A DNA stretch of 64,000 nt from Hyphococcus flavus. GTDB taxonomy: Bacteria > Pseudomonadota > Alphaproteobacteria > Caulobacterales > Parvularculaceae. The translations under genes were made by a program, and so were the position numbers. The DNA is taken from positions 2,433,501 to 2,497,500 of the forward strand of contig NZ_CP118166.1 in assembly GCF_028748065.1 (NCBI RefSeq), given 5' to 3'. Positions 17,655 through 25,628 of this stretch are shown piece after piece (position 1 is the first letter of the stretch; every line of letters begins with the position of its first letter). The notes below the pieces were generated by a model. That model did no database searches, had not been told where the DNA came from, and was given only the letters and a program-made list of their open reading frames with translations.

Positions 17655-18626
17655 ATGATTACGCCGCCATCGTCACGTGAAGAATTTCACGGCTTTCAAT
17701 CGTTTTACGAGAACGACATAGAGCCCTATCTGCAGGGTAAGGAAGATGCCAGGCAGAGCGCGGTCATGCATGCTGGCCTGATTGTAATCGCCTCAGCGGT
17801 TTTAATCGGTGTGGTGTTGAAGTTTGGTCCGTTTGGCGAGGGCAACATTCAGGCGTCAATTGTCAGCGGTATGCTGGGCCTCGCGGTCGCCGGCTTTCGT
17901 GTCAACAAGACCCGAGGCGATATTACACGCGGTTTGCTGGAGCGTGTCTGCGGTCAGCTAAAGCTGGACTATGTTCGCGATATTTCCCGCCCATCCTATT
18001 GCGCGGATTTTGACCGGCTTGGCCTCCTGCCGAATTTTAACCGCGAGAGCTGGGAAGACGAAGTTAAGGGCGCCCGAAACGGCGCCGATTTCGTTTTTTG
18101 CGAAGCGCATCTCAAATACAAGACATCAGGCAAAAACAGCAGCACGAGAACGGTCTTTCATGGCCAGATGCTTGTGATCGATTATCATAAGAAATTTCTG
18201 GGCGAGACTGTGATCAAGCGCGACGCGGGACTATTCAACCGTTTCATGAAACCGGGAAAACAGTTTCAGCGTATCGGCATCGTCTCACAGAAATTTGAAA
18301 AGATCTTCGAGGCGTGGTCGACGGACCAGGTCGAGGCGCGTGAATTGCTTGATCCGATGGTGCTGGAAAGATTTGAGGAGCTGGATCGGCTGTTTAACGG
18401 CGCGAAACTGCGCGCAGCGTTTTCCGGCGGAAAATTGTTTCTGGCGCTTGAGACGGGTGACAAGCTGAATATGGGATCAATGTTCAAACCGTTACAGGGG
18501 CCGGAAAGGGTCGAAAAGATCCTCAAAGAGTTCGACCTGATTTATGATCTCATTGATGTCCTGCTCAAGCGTATCGACAAAAAAATCGACGGCGCCTTTT
18601 CAGTTGACGTTATCCGTGAGGCTTAA
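17655..18626 (+). CDS. DUF3137 membrane protein
   Basis: A 323-residue protein with two adjacent hydrophobic segments near residues 40-80 (HAGLIVIASAVLIGVVLKF and IVSGMLGLAVAGF) and a large soluble C-terminal part. The FADFVFCEAHL-like strand, the SSTRTVFHGQMLVIDYHKKFLG section and the GGKLFLALETGDKLNMGSMF end are typical of DUF3137 proteins. Function is unknown for the family. It is transcribed divergently from the hybrid kinase, and its stop overlaps that of the converging PH-domain gene in a palindromic TTAA. Candidate CtrA boxes precede it. Confidence 0.75.
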   Translation: MITPPSSREEFHGFQSFYENDIEPYLQGKEDARQSAVMHAGLIVIASAVLIGVVLKFGPFGEGNIQASIVSGMLGLAVAGFRVNKTRGDITRGLLERVCGQLKLDYVRDISRPSYCADFDRLGLLPNFNRESWEDEVKGARNGADFVFCEAHLKYKTSGKNSSTRTVFHGQMLVIDYHKKFLGETVIKRDAGLFNRFMKPGKQFQRIGIVSQKFEKIFEAWSTDQVEARELLDPMVLERFEELDRLFNGAKLRAAFSGGKLFLALETGDKLNMGSMFKPLQGPERVEKILKEFDLIYDLIDVLLKRIDKKIDGAFSVDVIREA

Positions 18627-19054
18627 GCCGCGTTCGCTACAGCGCCCGCTCTTTCCTTTGCCCGCGTATCCGTGACCATGCGCCTGAATTTTACAGGATC
18701 GGATATGGGGTGCGTACGGATTTGACTGTCGCCAGTGCCTGAAATCTCAAGAACGCCAAATCCGAAAATCCGGCCCCAGAACCCCTGATGAAGTTCTATT
18801 TGCTCAACCGTCGAAACGCCTAGTTCCATTGTTTCACGGGTGAATAAACCTTTTTTGTAGACAATTCGCCGCGAGGTCAGCGCGGATTCAGTCGTTTTGA
18901 AATGAACGAGCATCAAGGCCCAGATAATAACGCCAATCACGGCAACGCCAAGGATTAACAATGCCCCCCACGCAGTGACGTGGTACGGCCACGGGAATCT
19001 TCCCATCATCAAGACTTCTTCGTCAGCGCCAAGGCTCGACTTCACATAGGACAT
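18623..19054 (-). CDS. PH-domain (bPH2/YdbS-like) membrane protein
   Basis: A 143-residue protein. Residues 30-55 are hydrophobic (AWGALLILGVAVIGVIIWALML), followed by a bacterial PH domain: TTESALTSRRIVYKKGLFTRETMELGVSTVEQIELHQGFWGRIFGFGVLEISGTG. This LTSRRIVYKKGLF...IxLxxVxxIxxxQ pattern is the hallmark of the YdbS/YdbT family. Such proteins are thought to act at the membrane, but no activity is established. It shares a TTAA stop overlap with DUF3137. The start fits a GGAG upstream. Confidence 0.8.
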   Translation of the reverse strand: MSYVKSSLGADEEVLMMGRFPWPYHVTAWGALLILGVAVIGVIIWALMLVHFKTTESALTSRRIVYKKGLFTRETMELGVSTVEQIELHQGFWGRIFGFGVLEISGTGDSQIRTHPISDPVKFRRMVTDTRAKERAGAVANAA

Positions 19055-19174
19055 GGATCGCTCCTAATACAGAATTTTATTAGAAACACGCCGCAGCGTA
19101 GATGGTTTCATTGTCAGTGAATGCAGAGCTAATGAAACGGGCTGGGTTTCATGCGGCCTGCCAGTACTAGGTGC

Positions 19175-19202
19175 AAAAAAAGGCGGGCCGCAGCCCGCCT
19201 TT
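19175..19202 (-). terminator. Intrinsic terminator after the DUF805 gene
   Basis: GGCGGGC (19182-19188) and GCCCGCC (19193-19199) form a 7-bp GC stem with a 4-base loop. On the minus strand the stem is followed by seven Ts (As at 19175-19181). It lies 28 bases past the DUF805 stop, so it ends that transcript before the PH-domain gene. Confidence 0.8.
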
Positions 19203-19229
19203 ACGATAGTGTTTGAATGTACTGTTGGC

Positions 19230-19589
19230 TTACGCAACAGGCGCCATCGGGCCCTCGCCAAACTGGTTAGGGCCTTCGGACGGTTTAGTGAAAAAGAAGA
19301 TCATGGCGATGAGACCGACGAGGGGAATGATGAATATCAAACACCACCATCCCGACTTGCCGATGTCGTGAAAACGTCGAACGCTGACTGCTATATTCGG
19401 CACCAAAAGACCGAGCGCCAACAAGCCGGCGAGCATCTCGCCAACACCAACGACACCACCGACAAAATAAATACCTACGTAAGCTACAAAGTACGCCAAC
19501 GCCCACCACCAGAATTCAGCGCGACTGGAGCGCCCGTTGAAATTGGCGTAATTGCCCAACACCGTTTTTACTGACTGCATGATATCCAT
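19230..19589 (-). CDS. DUF805 inner-membrane protein
   Basis: A 119-residue membrane protein with the DUF805 hallmarks FNGRSSRAEFWWWALAYF near the N terminus, then LLVPNIAVSVRRFHDIGKSGWWCLI and a third hydrophobic segment. It is YhaH/YhaI-like and of unknown function. The start at 19589 is set by an AAGGAG ribosome binding site six bases upstream; a longer frame to 19622 lacks one and adds 11 residues of no family content. It is transcribed alone and ends at a good terminator. Confidence 0.88.
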   Translation of the reverse strand: MDIMQSVKTVLGNYANFNGRSSRAEFWWWALAYFVAYVGIYFVGGVVGVGEMLAGLLALGLLVPNIAVSVRRFHDIGKSGWWCLIFIIPLVGLIAMIFFFTKPSEGPNQFGEGPMAPVA

Positions 19590-19657
19590 GACGCTCTCCT
19601 TCGTTATGGCGCGTGATTGCACAGTCTACCGGCGTTCGTTTTCCGTGCAAGGAGGGG

Positions 19658-20743
19658 TTAACGCACCAAAGTCAGGCGTTCCGCGGCTCTTGTGACACCT
19701 GTATAGAGCCAGCGGGCGGCGTGTTCACGGAACATGAAGCTTTCGTCGAAAAGCACAATATTGTCCCACTGGCTGCCTTGCGCCTTGTGCACGGTGAGGG
19801 CGTAGCCGTAATCGAACTCGTCAGCGCCTTTTCTTTGCAGCCATGGCACGCTTTCGGGACCATCAATAAAAAACCCTCTCGGTACGGAGACTTTCACGCT
19901 CTTGCCGCCTTCTTCCGGCCGGACGATGAAACGAACCCGCTGCCCCTTGGGTTTCATCTGATTTTCAACGCTCCAAATGCCGCCGTTCAACAAGCCTTTC
20001 TTTTTATTGTTGCGAAGGCAGACAAGTTTTTCGCCAGACTCCGGTGATGAACCTGAATAACCGTGCAGTTCACGCAGCCGGTCATTGTAGCGTTTGCGAG
20101 TGCGATTGGCGCCGACCAGAATCTGATCGGCCTCCATGATCGCTTCTGTCGAAATATCCTTGCGCGAGATCAGGCGGCATTCATCTGAGTGTTCGTCAAA
20201 AGGCTCGCCTGCGCGGATCGCCATGGAAAGCCGGATGATCGGATTGTCCGCCGCCTGTCGGTGAATTTCCGTCAGCATAAAATCAGGCTCGCCCTCGGTG
20301 AAAAAGCCGCCGCCTTTGACTGGCGGCAATTGCGCCGGATCGCCAAGCACGAGAACGGGTTTGTTGAAGGAGAGAAGGTCGCGGCCCAGCTCCTCATCCA
20401 CCATGGAACATTCATCGATCACGATCAGGTCGGCATCGGCGGCGGGCGCGTCATGGCGGATAGCGAATTGCGGCTCGTCTTCACCCTCGCTACTGGCGGG
20501 ACGATAAATCAGCGAATGAATGGTGGTGGCGCCAACGCATCCCTTTTGGCGCATGACATGCGCCGCTTTGCCGGTGAAGGCGCCGAACGCCACATCGCCG
20601 CCAGCGTTTTCCGCGATATGGCGTGCAAGTGTGGTCTTGCCCGCGCCAGCATAGCCAAACAGACGAAAGACTTGGCTCTCGCCAGCCTTGCGCCAGCGTT
20701 CCACTTCTAAAAGTGCGTTATCCTGTTCGGGAGACCAGTTCAT
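19658..20743 (-). CDS. RecD/Dda-like superfamily 1B DNA helicase
   Basis: A 361-residue ATPase with the full helicase set: motif I GYAGAGKTTLA near residue 29, motif II VIDECSMVDEE, motif III LGDPAQLPPVKGGG, EIHRQ, the UvrD_C_2 motif ALTVHKAQGSQWDNIVLFDE and a final YTGVTRAAERLTLV. This is the compact RecD/Dda architecture without an exonuclease partner or N-terminal extension, so it is probably a stand-alone repair or replication-fork helicase. Its start overlaps the stop of the esterase gene by 4 bases, and it is the last gene of an xth-containing run. Confidence 0.87.
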   Translation of the reverse strand: MNWSPEQDNALLEVERWRKAGESQVFRLFGYAGAGKTTLARHIAENAGGDVAFGAFTGKAAHVMRQKGCVGATTIHSLIYRPASSEGEDEPQFAIRHDAPAADADLIVIDECSMVDEELGRDLLSFNKPVLVLGDPAQLPPVKGGGFFTEGEPDFMLTEIHRQAADNPIIRLSMAIRAGEPFDEHSDECRLISRKDISTEAIMEADQILVGANRTRKRYNDRLRELHGYSGSSPESGEKLVCLRNNKKKGLLNGGIWSVENQMKPKGQRVRFIVRPEEGGKSVKVSVPRGFFIDGPESVPWLQRKGADEFDYGYALTVHKAQGSQWDNIVLFDESFMFREHAARWLYTGVTRAAERLTLVR

Positions 20744-21579
20744 TCCGGCTGGTCTGGAAAAAGAACCCGCATCCCGGCGCGAAAGGAAAGGGGCGTCGCT
20801 GTTGCATGGCGTTCGCCGGGCAAATCGATGACATGCAATGCGAAGGGAAGGTCGTCTTCTTCCGTCCAGTGTGCGATCCAGCGTTGCGAAGGTTCCCGAA
20901 AGACCGCTGCTTCATCAGATGCCGCGGTCACAATCAGATGAGAGTCAGTTTGCCCGGCGGCAGGCTCCATTTCCAGAAAGTAATCGAGATTACGGTGAAA
21001 AGCGGGGTTGCTTGCGATACGTCCCCAGAACAGATTAGGCCGCGTCATCGCCGAATACACCAGAAACTGTCCGCCTAACGATTGTCCGTAAATAATGCGG
21101 CGCGCCTCATCCGTGCGGTAGTTTTCAGCGATGAAGGGCAACAGTTCGTCAGCTAGAAAACCTTGAAACGCTGGTGCGCCGCCCCAGAAATCACGCTCGG
21201 CCGAATGGGCGGTGAAGTCCGTGCCGCGCATGTTGCCGTCCGCGAAACCTTCGCCGCCATATGAAATGCCCACAAGAATCGCCTCAGGCATGGATTCATC
21301 AAAACTGAGCATACGGTAATACGAAGACAGAAGCGGGTAGGTGTAGCCGCCATCGAGAAGATAAATAACCGGATAGCGTTTGTCGGATTTTTCGTAATCA
21401 GCCGGCAAGCGCACGAATACATAAAACGGCCGGCCGAGTTCTTGCGCTTCTACAACGTGATAGCCGTCGGGCGCGATCGTATGCAGTTTGTCGAGCGGGC
21501 TGTCCTCAGCGAATGCCGGATTGACGAGCAGGAAGACGATTGCGGCGAGGGAAAACAGTGAATACTTCGTTCGCATCAA
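20740..21579 (-). CDS. Exported alpha/beta-hydrolase esterase (IroE/Fes-like)
   Basis: A 279-residue protein with a signal peptide (LFSLAAIVFLLVNPAFA, cleaved near AED). The hydrolase part shows RYPVIYLLDGGYTY, the oxyanion side, and the nucleophile elbow IYGQSLGGQF; the likely catalytic His is in GERHATATPLSF near the end. This is the esterase_D/Fes/IroE layout; real substrates may be short esters or siderophores. It follows xth directly and overlaps the helicase gene by ATGA. A GTP-cyclohydrolase or transport context that would name a substrate is absent. Confidence 0.8.
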   Translation of the reverse strand: MMRTKYSLFSLAAIVFLLVNPAFAEDSPLDKLHTIAPDGYHVVEAQELGRPFYVFVRLPADYEKSDKRYPVIYLLDGGYTYPLLSSYYRMLSFDESMPEAILVGISYGGEGFADGNMRGTDFTAHSAERDFWGGAPAFQGFLADELLPFIAENYRTDEARRIIYGQSLGGQFLVYSAMTRPNLFWGRIASNPAFHRNLDYFLEMEPAAGQTDSHLIVTAASDEAAVFREPSQRWIAHWTEEDDLPFALHVIDLPGERHATATPLSFRAGMRVLFPDQPE

Positions 21580-22362
21580 TCACTCCAATTCCACCCAAAC
21601 CGGCACATGGTCAGACGGCTTTTCCTTGCCGCGTTCGGCGCGATCGACACCGGCGTCTTTGAATCTGTCAGCTGCTTGCGGTGAAAGCAGCAGGTGATCA
21701 ATGCGGATGCCGTGATCTTTTTCCCAGGCGCCGCGCTGATAGTCCCAGAATGTGTAACGCACGCCCGTCGGGTCTGCCTGTCGCAATGCATCGGTGAGGC
21801 CAAGATATAAAATTTCACGGAACGCCGCATGGGTTTCCGGCCGGTAAAGCGCATCTCCCTGCCACGCCACAGGATCATGCACGTCTTCCGCCTGCGGAAT
21901 GACGTTGTAGTCGCCCGCGAGAACGAATGCCTCTTCGTGCTCAAGCAATTTCTGCGCGTGTCTTTTCAGCCGCTTCATCCACTTCAGCTTATATTCGTAT
22001 TTCGGCCCCGGCGCCGGATTGCCGTTTGGCAGGTAAAGCCCGCCAACGCGAATGGGTGCTGAATTATCAGGCGCCACCAGCGCCTCAATATAGCGCGCCT
22101 GCTCGTCATCTTTATCACCTGGCAGGCCGCGCAAAACATCCTCGACCGGAAATTTTGAGAGGAGGGCGACGCCATTATAGGTTTTCTGACCGTGCACCTC
22201 GACATTATAGCCACGGTCCTCGAACTCTAACGCCGGGAATTTTTCATCGACGCATTTGATTTCCTGCAGAACGGCGACGTCCGGTTTGGCTTTGTCGAAC
22301 CATTCCAGAATGCGCGGCAGCCGGGCGTTGATGGAATTGACGTTGAATGTGGCGATTTTCAA
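21580..22362 (-). CDS. xth: Exodeoxyribonuclease III (AP endonuclease)
   Basis: A 260-residue enzyme of the Xth/Ape family, full length. Conserved catalytic pieces are FNVNSINARLPRI at the N terminus, LQEIKCVDE with the metal-binding Glu, LAGDYNVIPQAED with the Asp/Asn pair, RIDHLLLSP and the final SDHVPVW with the general-base His. It incises DNA at abasic sites during base-excision repair. It overlaps the upstream SRPBCC gene by 4 bases and abuts the esterase gene downstream. The gene symbol xthA is also used. Confidence 0.93.
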   Translation of the reverse strand: MKIATFNVNSINARLPRILEWFDKAKPDVAVLQEIKCVDEKFPALEFEDRGYNVEVHGQKTYNGVALLSKFPVEDVLRGLPGDKDDEQARYIEALVAPDNSAPIRVGGLYLPNGNPAPGPKYEYKLKWMKRLKRHAQKLLEHEEAFVLAGDYNVIPQAEDVHDPVAWQGDALYRPETHAAFREILYLGLTDALRQADPTGVRYTFWDYQRGAWEKDHGIRIDHLLLSPQAADRFKDAGVDRAERGKEKPSDHVPVWVELE

Positions 22363-22838
22363 TTTTCTGAACTCTCAGCTTCATCTTTGACGCGCGCAAG
22401 CGCGGCTTTCAGATAGCCGGGCCAGAACAGTTTGACAATGAACCAGAGAATGCCTTCGGCGGCCATGCTTCGCGGCGTGAAGGAATACGTCCAGTCAATT
22501 TTTGTTTTTGCGGAGCCCAGTTGCGTAAAATGCCAGTCGGCGCGCGCGCCCTTGACCAGCGGGGCGAAAGGGCCGGTGAATTCCGTCAGGCGATAGGCGA
22601 AAGTATCGTGCGGCGTAAAAGTGACAAGTTCTTCGCGTACTGATGAATTATCAGAAAGCGTGTGATGGCGCACATCGCCAATGGCGGACCATGGCGCGTC
22701 ATGCCCATCCACTTTTACGATGCCGGGCAGGGGGCCGTGTTTTTGCACCAGCTTGCGCGCGTCAAACGATATGGCGGCGTTAAAGACATCGCTTGCCGGA
22801 GAATTCACAATTTCAGTAACGGAAATCTGAACGGGCAT
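22359..22838 (-). CDS. SRPBCC (START-like) family protein
   Basis: A 159-residue protein with the helix-grip layout: VTEIVNSPASDVFNAAISFDARKL at the start, SAIGDVRHHTLSDNSSVREELVTFTPHDTFAYRLTEF in the middle and WTYSFTPRS near the end, then a hydrophobic C-terminal helix. It is a polyketide-cyclase/CoxG-like fold of unknown ligand. The start at 22838 is chosen because it lies 12 bases after the nitroreductase stop; the longer frame runs into that gene. It ends in an ATGA overlap with xth. Confidence 0.7.
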   Translation of the reverse strand: MPVQISVTEIVNSPASDVFNAAISFDARKLVQKHGPLPGIVKVDGHDAPWSAIGDVRHHTLSDNSSVREELVTFTPHDTFAYRLTEFTGPFAPLVKGARADWHFTQLGSAKTKIDWTYSFTPRSMAAEGILWFIVKLFWPGYLKAALARVKDEAESSEN

Positions 22839-22849
22839 GGGGCCTGCCG

Positions 22850-23521
22850 TTATTCGGTGATGAATGTCGCGAAATCGTCTACGGTCACACGCGACGAGCG
22901 CAAGTCGTTCACTTTCGCCGCTTTGTCCCCATAGCCCAAAGCCATGCCGCAATAAAGCTGTTCGTCGTCAGACAGCCCTAAAAACTCCGTGACCGTCCGG
23001 GCGCGCATGGCCCAGGCCTCCTGCATGCAGGTTGAAAGGCCCTTTTCCTCCGCCACGAGCGCAATCGACTGCATCAACATGCCAAGATGCGCCCACTGGC
23101 CCTTGTCGAACTGGCGGTTGAGCGAAAAGAACAGGCCCACGGGCGCGCCAAAGAATTCATAATTCTTTGCGAGTTGCATGAGCCGGCCCATTTTATTTTC
23201 GCGCGGTATATCCAACAGATCATACATGGCTTCGCCAAGTTCATAACGCCGCGTGCGCCACGGTTCACTAAGCTTCGGCGGATAGACGTGAATTTCCGAT
23301 TCATCCGCCATAGGATTCTCCGCTATCGCTTTTTTCACCGTCTCCACCAGCCGTTCACGCGCCGTACCCGTGACCACATGCACGCGCCATGGCTGAAGAT
23401 TGCCGCCGGAGGGCGACCAGCGCGCTATATCGAGAATCTCGCGTACTTGATGTTCGCTCACTGGCTTGTCCAGAAATGCGCGGGTTGAAATGCGGGATTG
23501 AAGGATTTCAGCGACTGTCAT
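22850..23521 (-). CDS. Nitroreductase family FMN oxidoreductase
   Basis: A 223-residue flavoprotein with SRISTRAFLDKPVSEHQVREILDIARWSPSGGNLQPWRV, the FMN-phosphate-binding N terminus of the family, and CMQEAWAMRARTVTEFLGLSDDEQLYCGMALGYGD in the C-terminal part. These enzymes reduce nitroaromatics, quinones or enones with NAD(P)H. It heads the minus-strand run nitroreductase-SRPBCC-xth-esterase-helicase. A palindromic repeat element lies just upstream of its start. Confidence 0.88.
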   Translation of the reverse strand: MTVAEILQSRISTRAFLDKPVSEHQVREILDIARWSPSGGNLQPWRVHVVTGTARERLVETVKKAIAENPMADESEIHVYPPKLSEPWRTRRYELGEAMYDLLDIPRENKMGRLMQLAKNYEFFGAPVGLFFSLNRQFDKGQWAHLGMLMQSIALVAEEKGLSTCMQEAWAMRARTVTEFLGLSDDEQLYCGMALGYGDKAAKVNDLRSSRVTVDDFATFITE

Positions 23522-23539
23522 GAGGTTCTCTGTATCTCC

Positions 23540-23630
23540 ATGTCATTGCCGGGCTTGTTCCGGCAATCCAGCATGTGCATGTAAAGTAATACAGAAAACT
23601 GGATCAACGGGCTAAACCCGGTGATGACAT
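23540..23630. repeat. Palindromic intergenic repeat, copy 1
   Basis: A 91-base imperfect palindrome between the nitroreductase and the first ClpP-like gene. ATGTCAT (23540-23546) pairs with ATGACAT (23624-23630), ATCCAG with CTGGAT, and TTGCCGG/CCGGCAA forms a local stem. The same design, with TGTCAT ends and ATCCA/TGGAT inner arms, recurs at 25450-25520, so both look like members of one mobile palindromic family common in alphaproteobacteria. Confidence 0.6.
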
Positions 23631-23667
23631 TGGCGGCCCTGTTCGCCAACGACAATGATGGGATGCA

Positions 23668-24327
23668 GTGGACCAGCGTCAAAAAAATAAATTCATGCTC
23701 GCCGCCACATTGCTGATGCTGGCGGCGACGGTGTTTTTAATCACGCGCAACGAGCAATTCATCTTCCGGGACGAGGGCCGGCTTGAGGCGCGGCTTGACC
23801 CGAACGAGCAGGACACGGTGGTTTTCTATTGGCGCAGCGAAGTTGAGGTCCCCATGGCGCGCCGTTACGAGGAAGCGTTTGCGGAGTGGGGTGACAGGGC
23901 GGGGCGCATCATCCTCGATCTGCATTCGCCGGGCGGCGCCATCGCCGAGGGCGAACAAGTGATCCGTATTATCGAACGGATGAAGCACACGCATATTGTC
24001 GATACGCGCGTGCGCCGCGGCTATAAATGTTATTCCATGTGCGTGCCGATATTCCTGATGGGCGAACAGCGCATGGCTGGTGAAAACGCGATCTTCATGT
24101 TTCACGAACCGACCGTGCGCGATTTTCATACGGATGAGGAAGTCAGACGGCCGGAACTTGAAAAGAACCTGACGACGCGCCGCTTTGTTGACCGTTATTT
24201 TGCGAATTCGCCAATCAATCCGTCATGGCTTGAAGGACTGCTTGCCGAATGGAAGGGTCGTGATGTGTTTCGATCAGCGAGAGATTTGGTTGAAGAAGAA
24301 AGTGGGATCGTGACGGAGTTGGAATAG
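23668..24327 (+). CDS. Membrane-anchored ClpP-like serine protease homologue 1
   Basis: A 219-residue protein with one N-terminal membrane helix (residues 9-26) and a periplasmic ClpP/crotonase-like domain (COG3904 type). It has LHSPGG at 85-90, the oxyanion-hole strand, the putative nucleophile S123 within CYSMC, and H146 in FMFHEP, the ClpP-type general base. Cys121 and Cys125 flank the Ser. The neighbouring gene encodes a paralogue with the same residues. The start is GTG 23668; an ATG at 23695 would cut into the membrane helix. Proteolytic activity is inference. Confidence 0.75.
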   Translation: MDQRQKNKFMLAATLLMLAATVFLITRNEQFIFRDEGRLEARLDPNEQDTVVFYWRSEVEVPMARRYEEAFAEWGDRAGRIILDLHSPGGAIAEGEQVIRIIERMKHTHIVDTRVRRGYKCYSMCVPIFLMGEQRMAGENAIFMFHEPTVRDFHTDEEVRRPELEKNLTTRRFVDRYFANSPINPSWLEGLLAEWKGRDVFRSARDLVEEESGIVTELE

Positions 24328-24366
24328 TTTTAATGTTTCCGGGTTCTGGGCAAGAAAGATACTGAA

Positions 24367-25014
24367 ATGCTAATTAGATGGGGAACAGCAGGACTCATAA
24401 TTTTATTTATAGCCGCCATCTATTATGTTTTTAGCGGTGAGCGAACCGAAGCGCCGCCATTGGTCCTTGAGGTTCTTAACGATCCGCTAGACGATGATGC
24501 CGTTATTTTTTCTTGGACAGGCCGGATAGATCAGCCGATGGCGGCGCAATTATGGAGTGATTTCAATAGCTGGAAAGGCAAAGTATCAAAAATTGTGATT
24601 GAGCTGGATTCCCCTGGCGGACTGGTAAGCGAAGGCAACAAAATTATCGACATCATTAATAAGATGAAGAAAACGCATGCTGTCTGGACCTATGTTGGTC
24701 CCGATAAAGACTGCCTTTCAATGTGTGTTCCAATCTATCTGCAGGGCAGGATGCGCATAGCGTCCGCATCTTCAAATTGGTTGTTCCACGATACACGTGC
24801 AATCGACCCGCATACAGGCACTGAAATTGTCATGTACGCGCACGAGCAAAATCAATCGGCGTTTGAATTCTTCAGCCGGTATATTGACCGGTCTGATGTA
24901 AACCCGGTTTGGCGTGATCGATTGAATGTAAGCATGGAATTTGGCGATGTTTGGAAAACAGGACAGGAGCTGAAAGACGAGCGCTCAAATATTGTTATGG
25001 TTTTGGAAGATTAG
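24367..25014 (+). CDS. Membrane-anchored ClpP-like serine protease homologue 2
   Basis: A 215-residue paralogue of the preceding gene, 39 bases downstream. One N-terminal membrane helix (residues 7-22) is followed by the same fold: LDSPGG at 80-85, nucleophile S118 in CLSMC, and H141 in WLFHDT. The Cys pair around the Ser (116, 120) is kept. Codon use is more AT-rich than in copy 1, and the copies share scattered identity only, so the duplication is not recent. They may form a hetero-oligomer. Role unknown. Confidence 0.75.
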   Translation: MLIRWGTAGLIILFIAAIYYVFSGERTEAPPLVLEVLNDPLDDDAVIFSWTGRIDQPMAAQLWSDFNSWKGKVSKIVIELDSPGGLVSEGNKIIDIINKMKKTHAVWTYVGPDKDCLSMCVPIYLQGRMRIASASSNWLFHDTRAIDPHTGTEIVMYAHEQNQSAFEFFSRYIDRSDVNPVWRDRLNVSMEFGDVWKTGQELKDERSNIVMVLED

Positions 25015-25036
25015 TCTTTTCAGTTTTGGATACGGC

Positions 25037-25378
25037 TTATAACGAAAAACTCGTCCCGCAGCCGCAACTTGCCGTGGCGTTCGGGTTGTTGATCTTGAAC
25101 GCCGCGCCTATGAGTTCGTCGGAGAAATCGATTTCCGATCCCGACATATATTCAACCGAGACGCTGTCCACGAGCACGCTATAGCCGCCCGCGTCGAGGA
25201 CGAGGTCGTCACCCTCGCGCTCCATCACAATATCGAACTGGTACTGGAAGCCGGAGCAGCCGCCGCCTTCCACCGCGACGCGCAGCATGGCGCCCTCGGG
25301 CTCCTTTGACAGGATAGCGGCGATCTTGCTTGCGGCGCGGGCCGAGACGGTGACGGGTGTTGTTTCTGCGACGGTCAT
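25037..25378 (-). CDS. erpA: Iron-sulfur cluster insertion protein ErpA
   Basis: A 113-residue A-type Fe-S carrier with the three conserved cysteines: C41 in EGGGCSGFQY and C105/C107 in the C-terminal SCGCG. The VDSVSVEYMSGSEIDF segment is typical of ErpA/IscA. It passes clusters to apo-enzymes. Genome context supports ErpA: it is divergent from dgt, an arrangement conserved in alphaproteobacteria. It converges with the ClpP-like pair, 22 bases apart. No isc/suf genes are in this window. Confidence 0.9.
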   Translation of the reverse strand: MTVAETTPVTVSARAASKIAAILSKEPEGAMLRVAVEGGGCSGFQYQFDIVMEREGDDLVLDAGGYSVLVDSVSVEYMSGSEIDFSDELIGAAFKINNPNATASCGCGTSFSL

Positions 25379-25449
25379 GAACGGAACTCTAATTTACCTG
25401 TCTCAATAAATAGTCGTTTTGCCAGCAGATTTCGAGGGGCGTTTCTGGC

Positions 25450-25520
25450 GTCATCCCGAGTTGCGACCCGGGATCCAATAAAACTGGGCCTCATGGATCC
25501 CGGATCAAGTCCGGGATGAC
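25450..25520. repeat. Palindromic intergenic repeat, copy 2
   Basis: A 71-base nested palindrome between erpA and dgt. GTCATCCCG (25450-25458) pairs with CGGGATGAC (25512-25520), and CCGGGATCCA with TGGATCCCGG (25494-25503), with a short unpaired centre. It belongs with the element at 23540-23630 and to the family of GTCATCCCGG repeats seen between many alphaproteobacterial genes. It lies in the shared erpA/dgt promoter region. Confidence 0.7.
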
Positions 25521-25628
25521 TGTGGAGGGCATCGAAAATCACGCCCTATTCCTATATTTAACGCGAACCGTTAACGGAATCGGCTGACAAGGCCGTGAGA
25601 AAGCCAAGCAAAGCCCGGAACGCGACCC

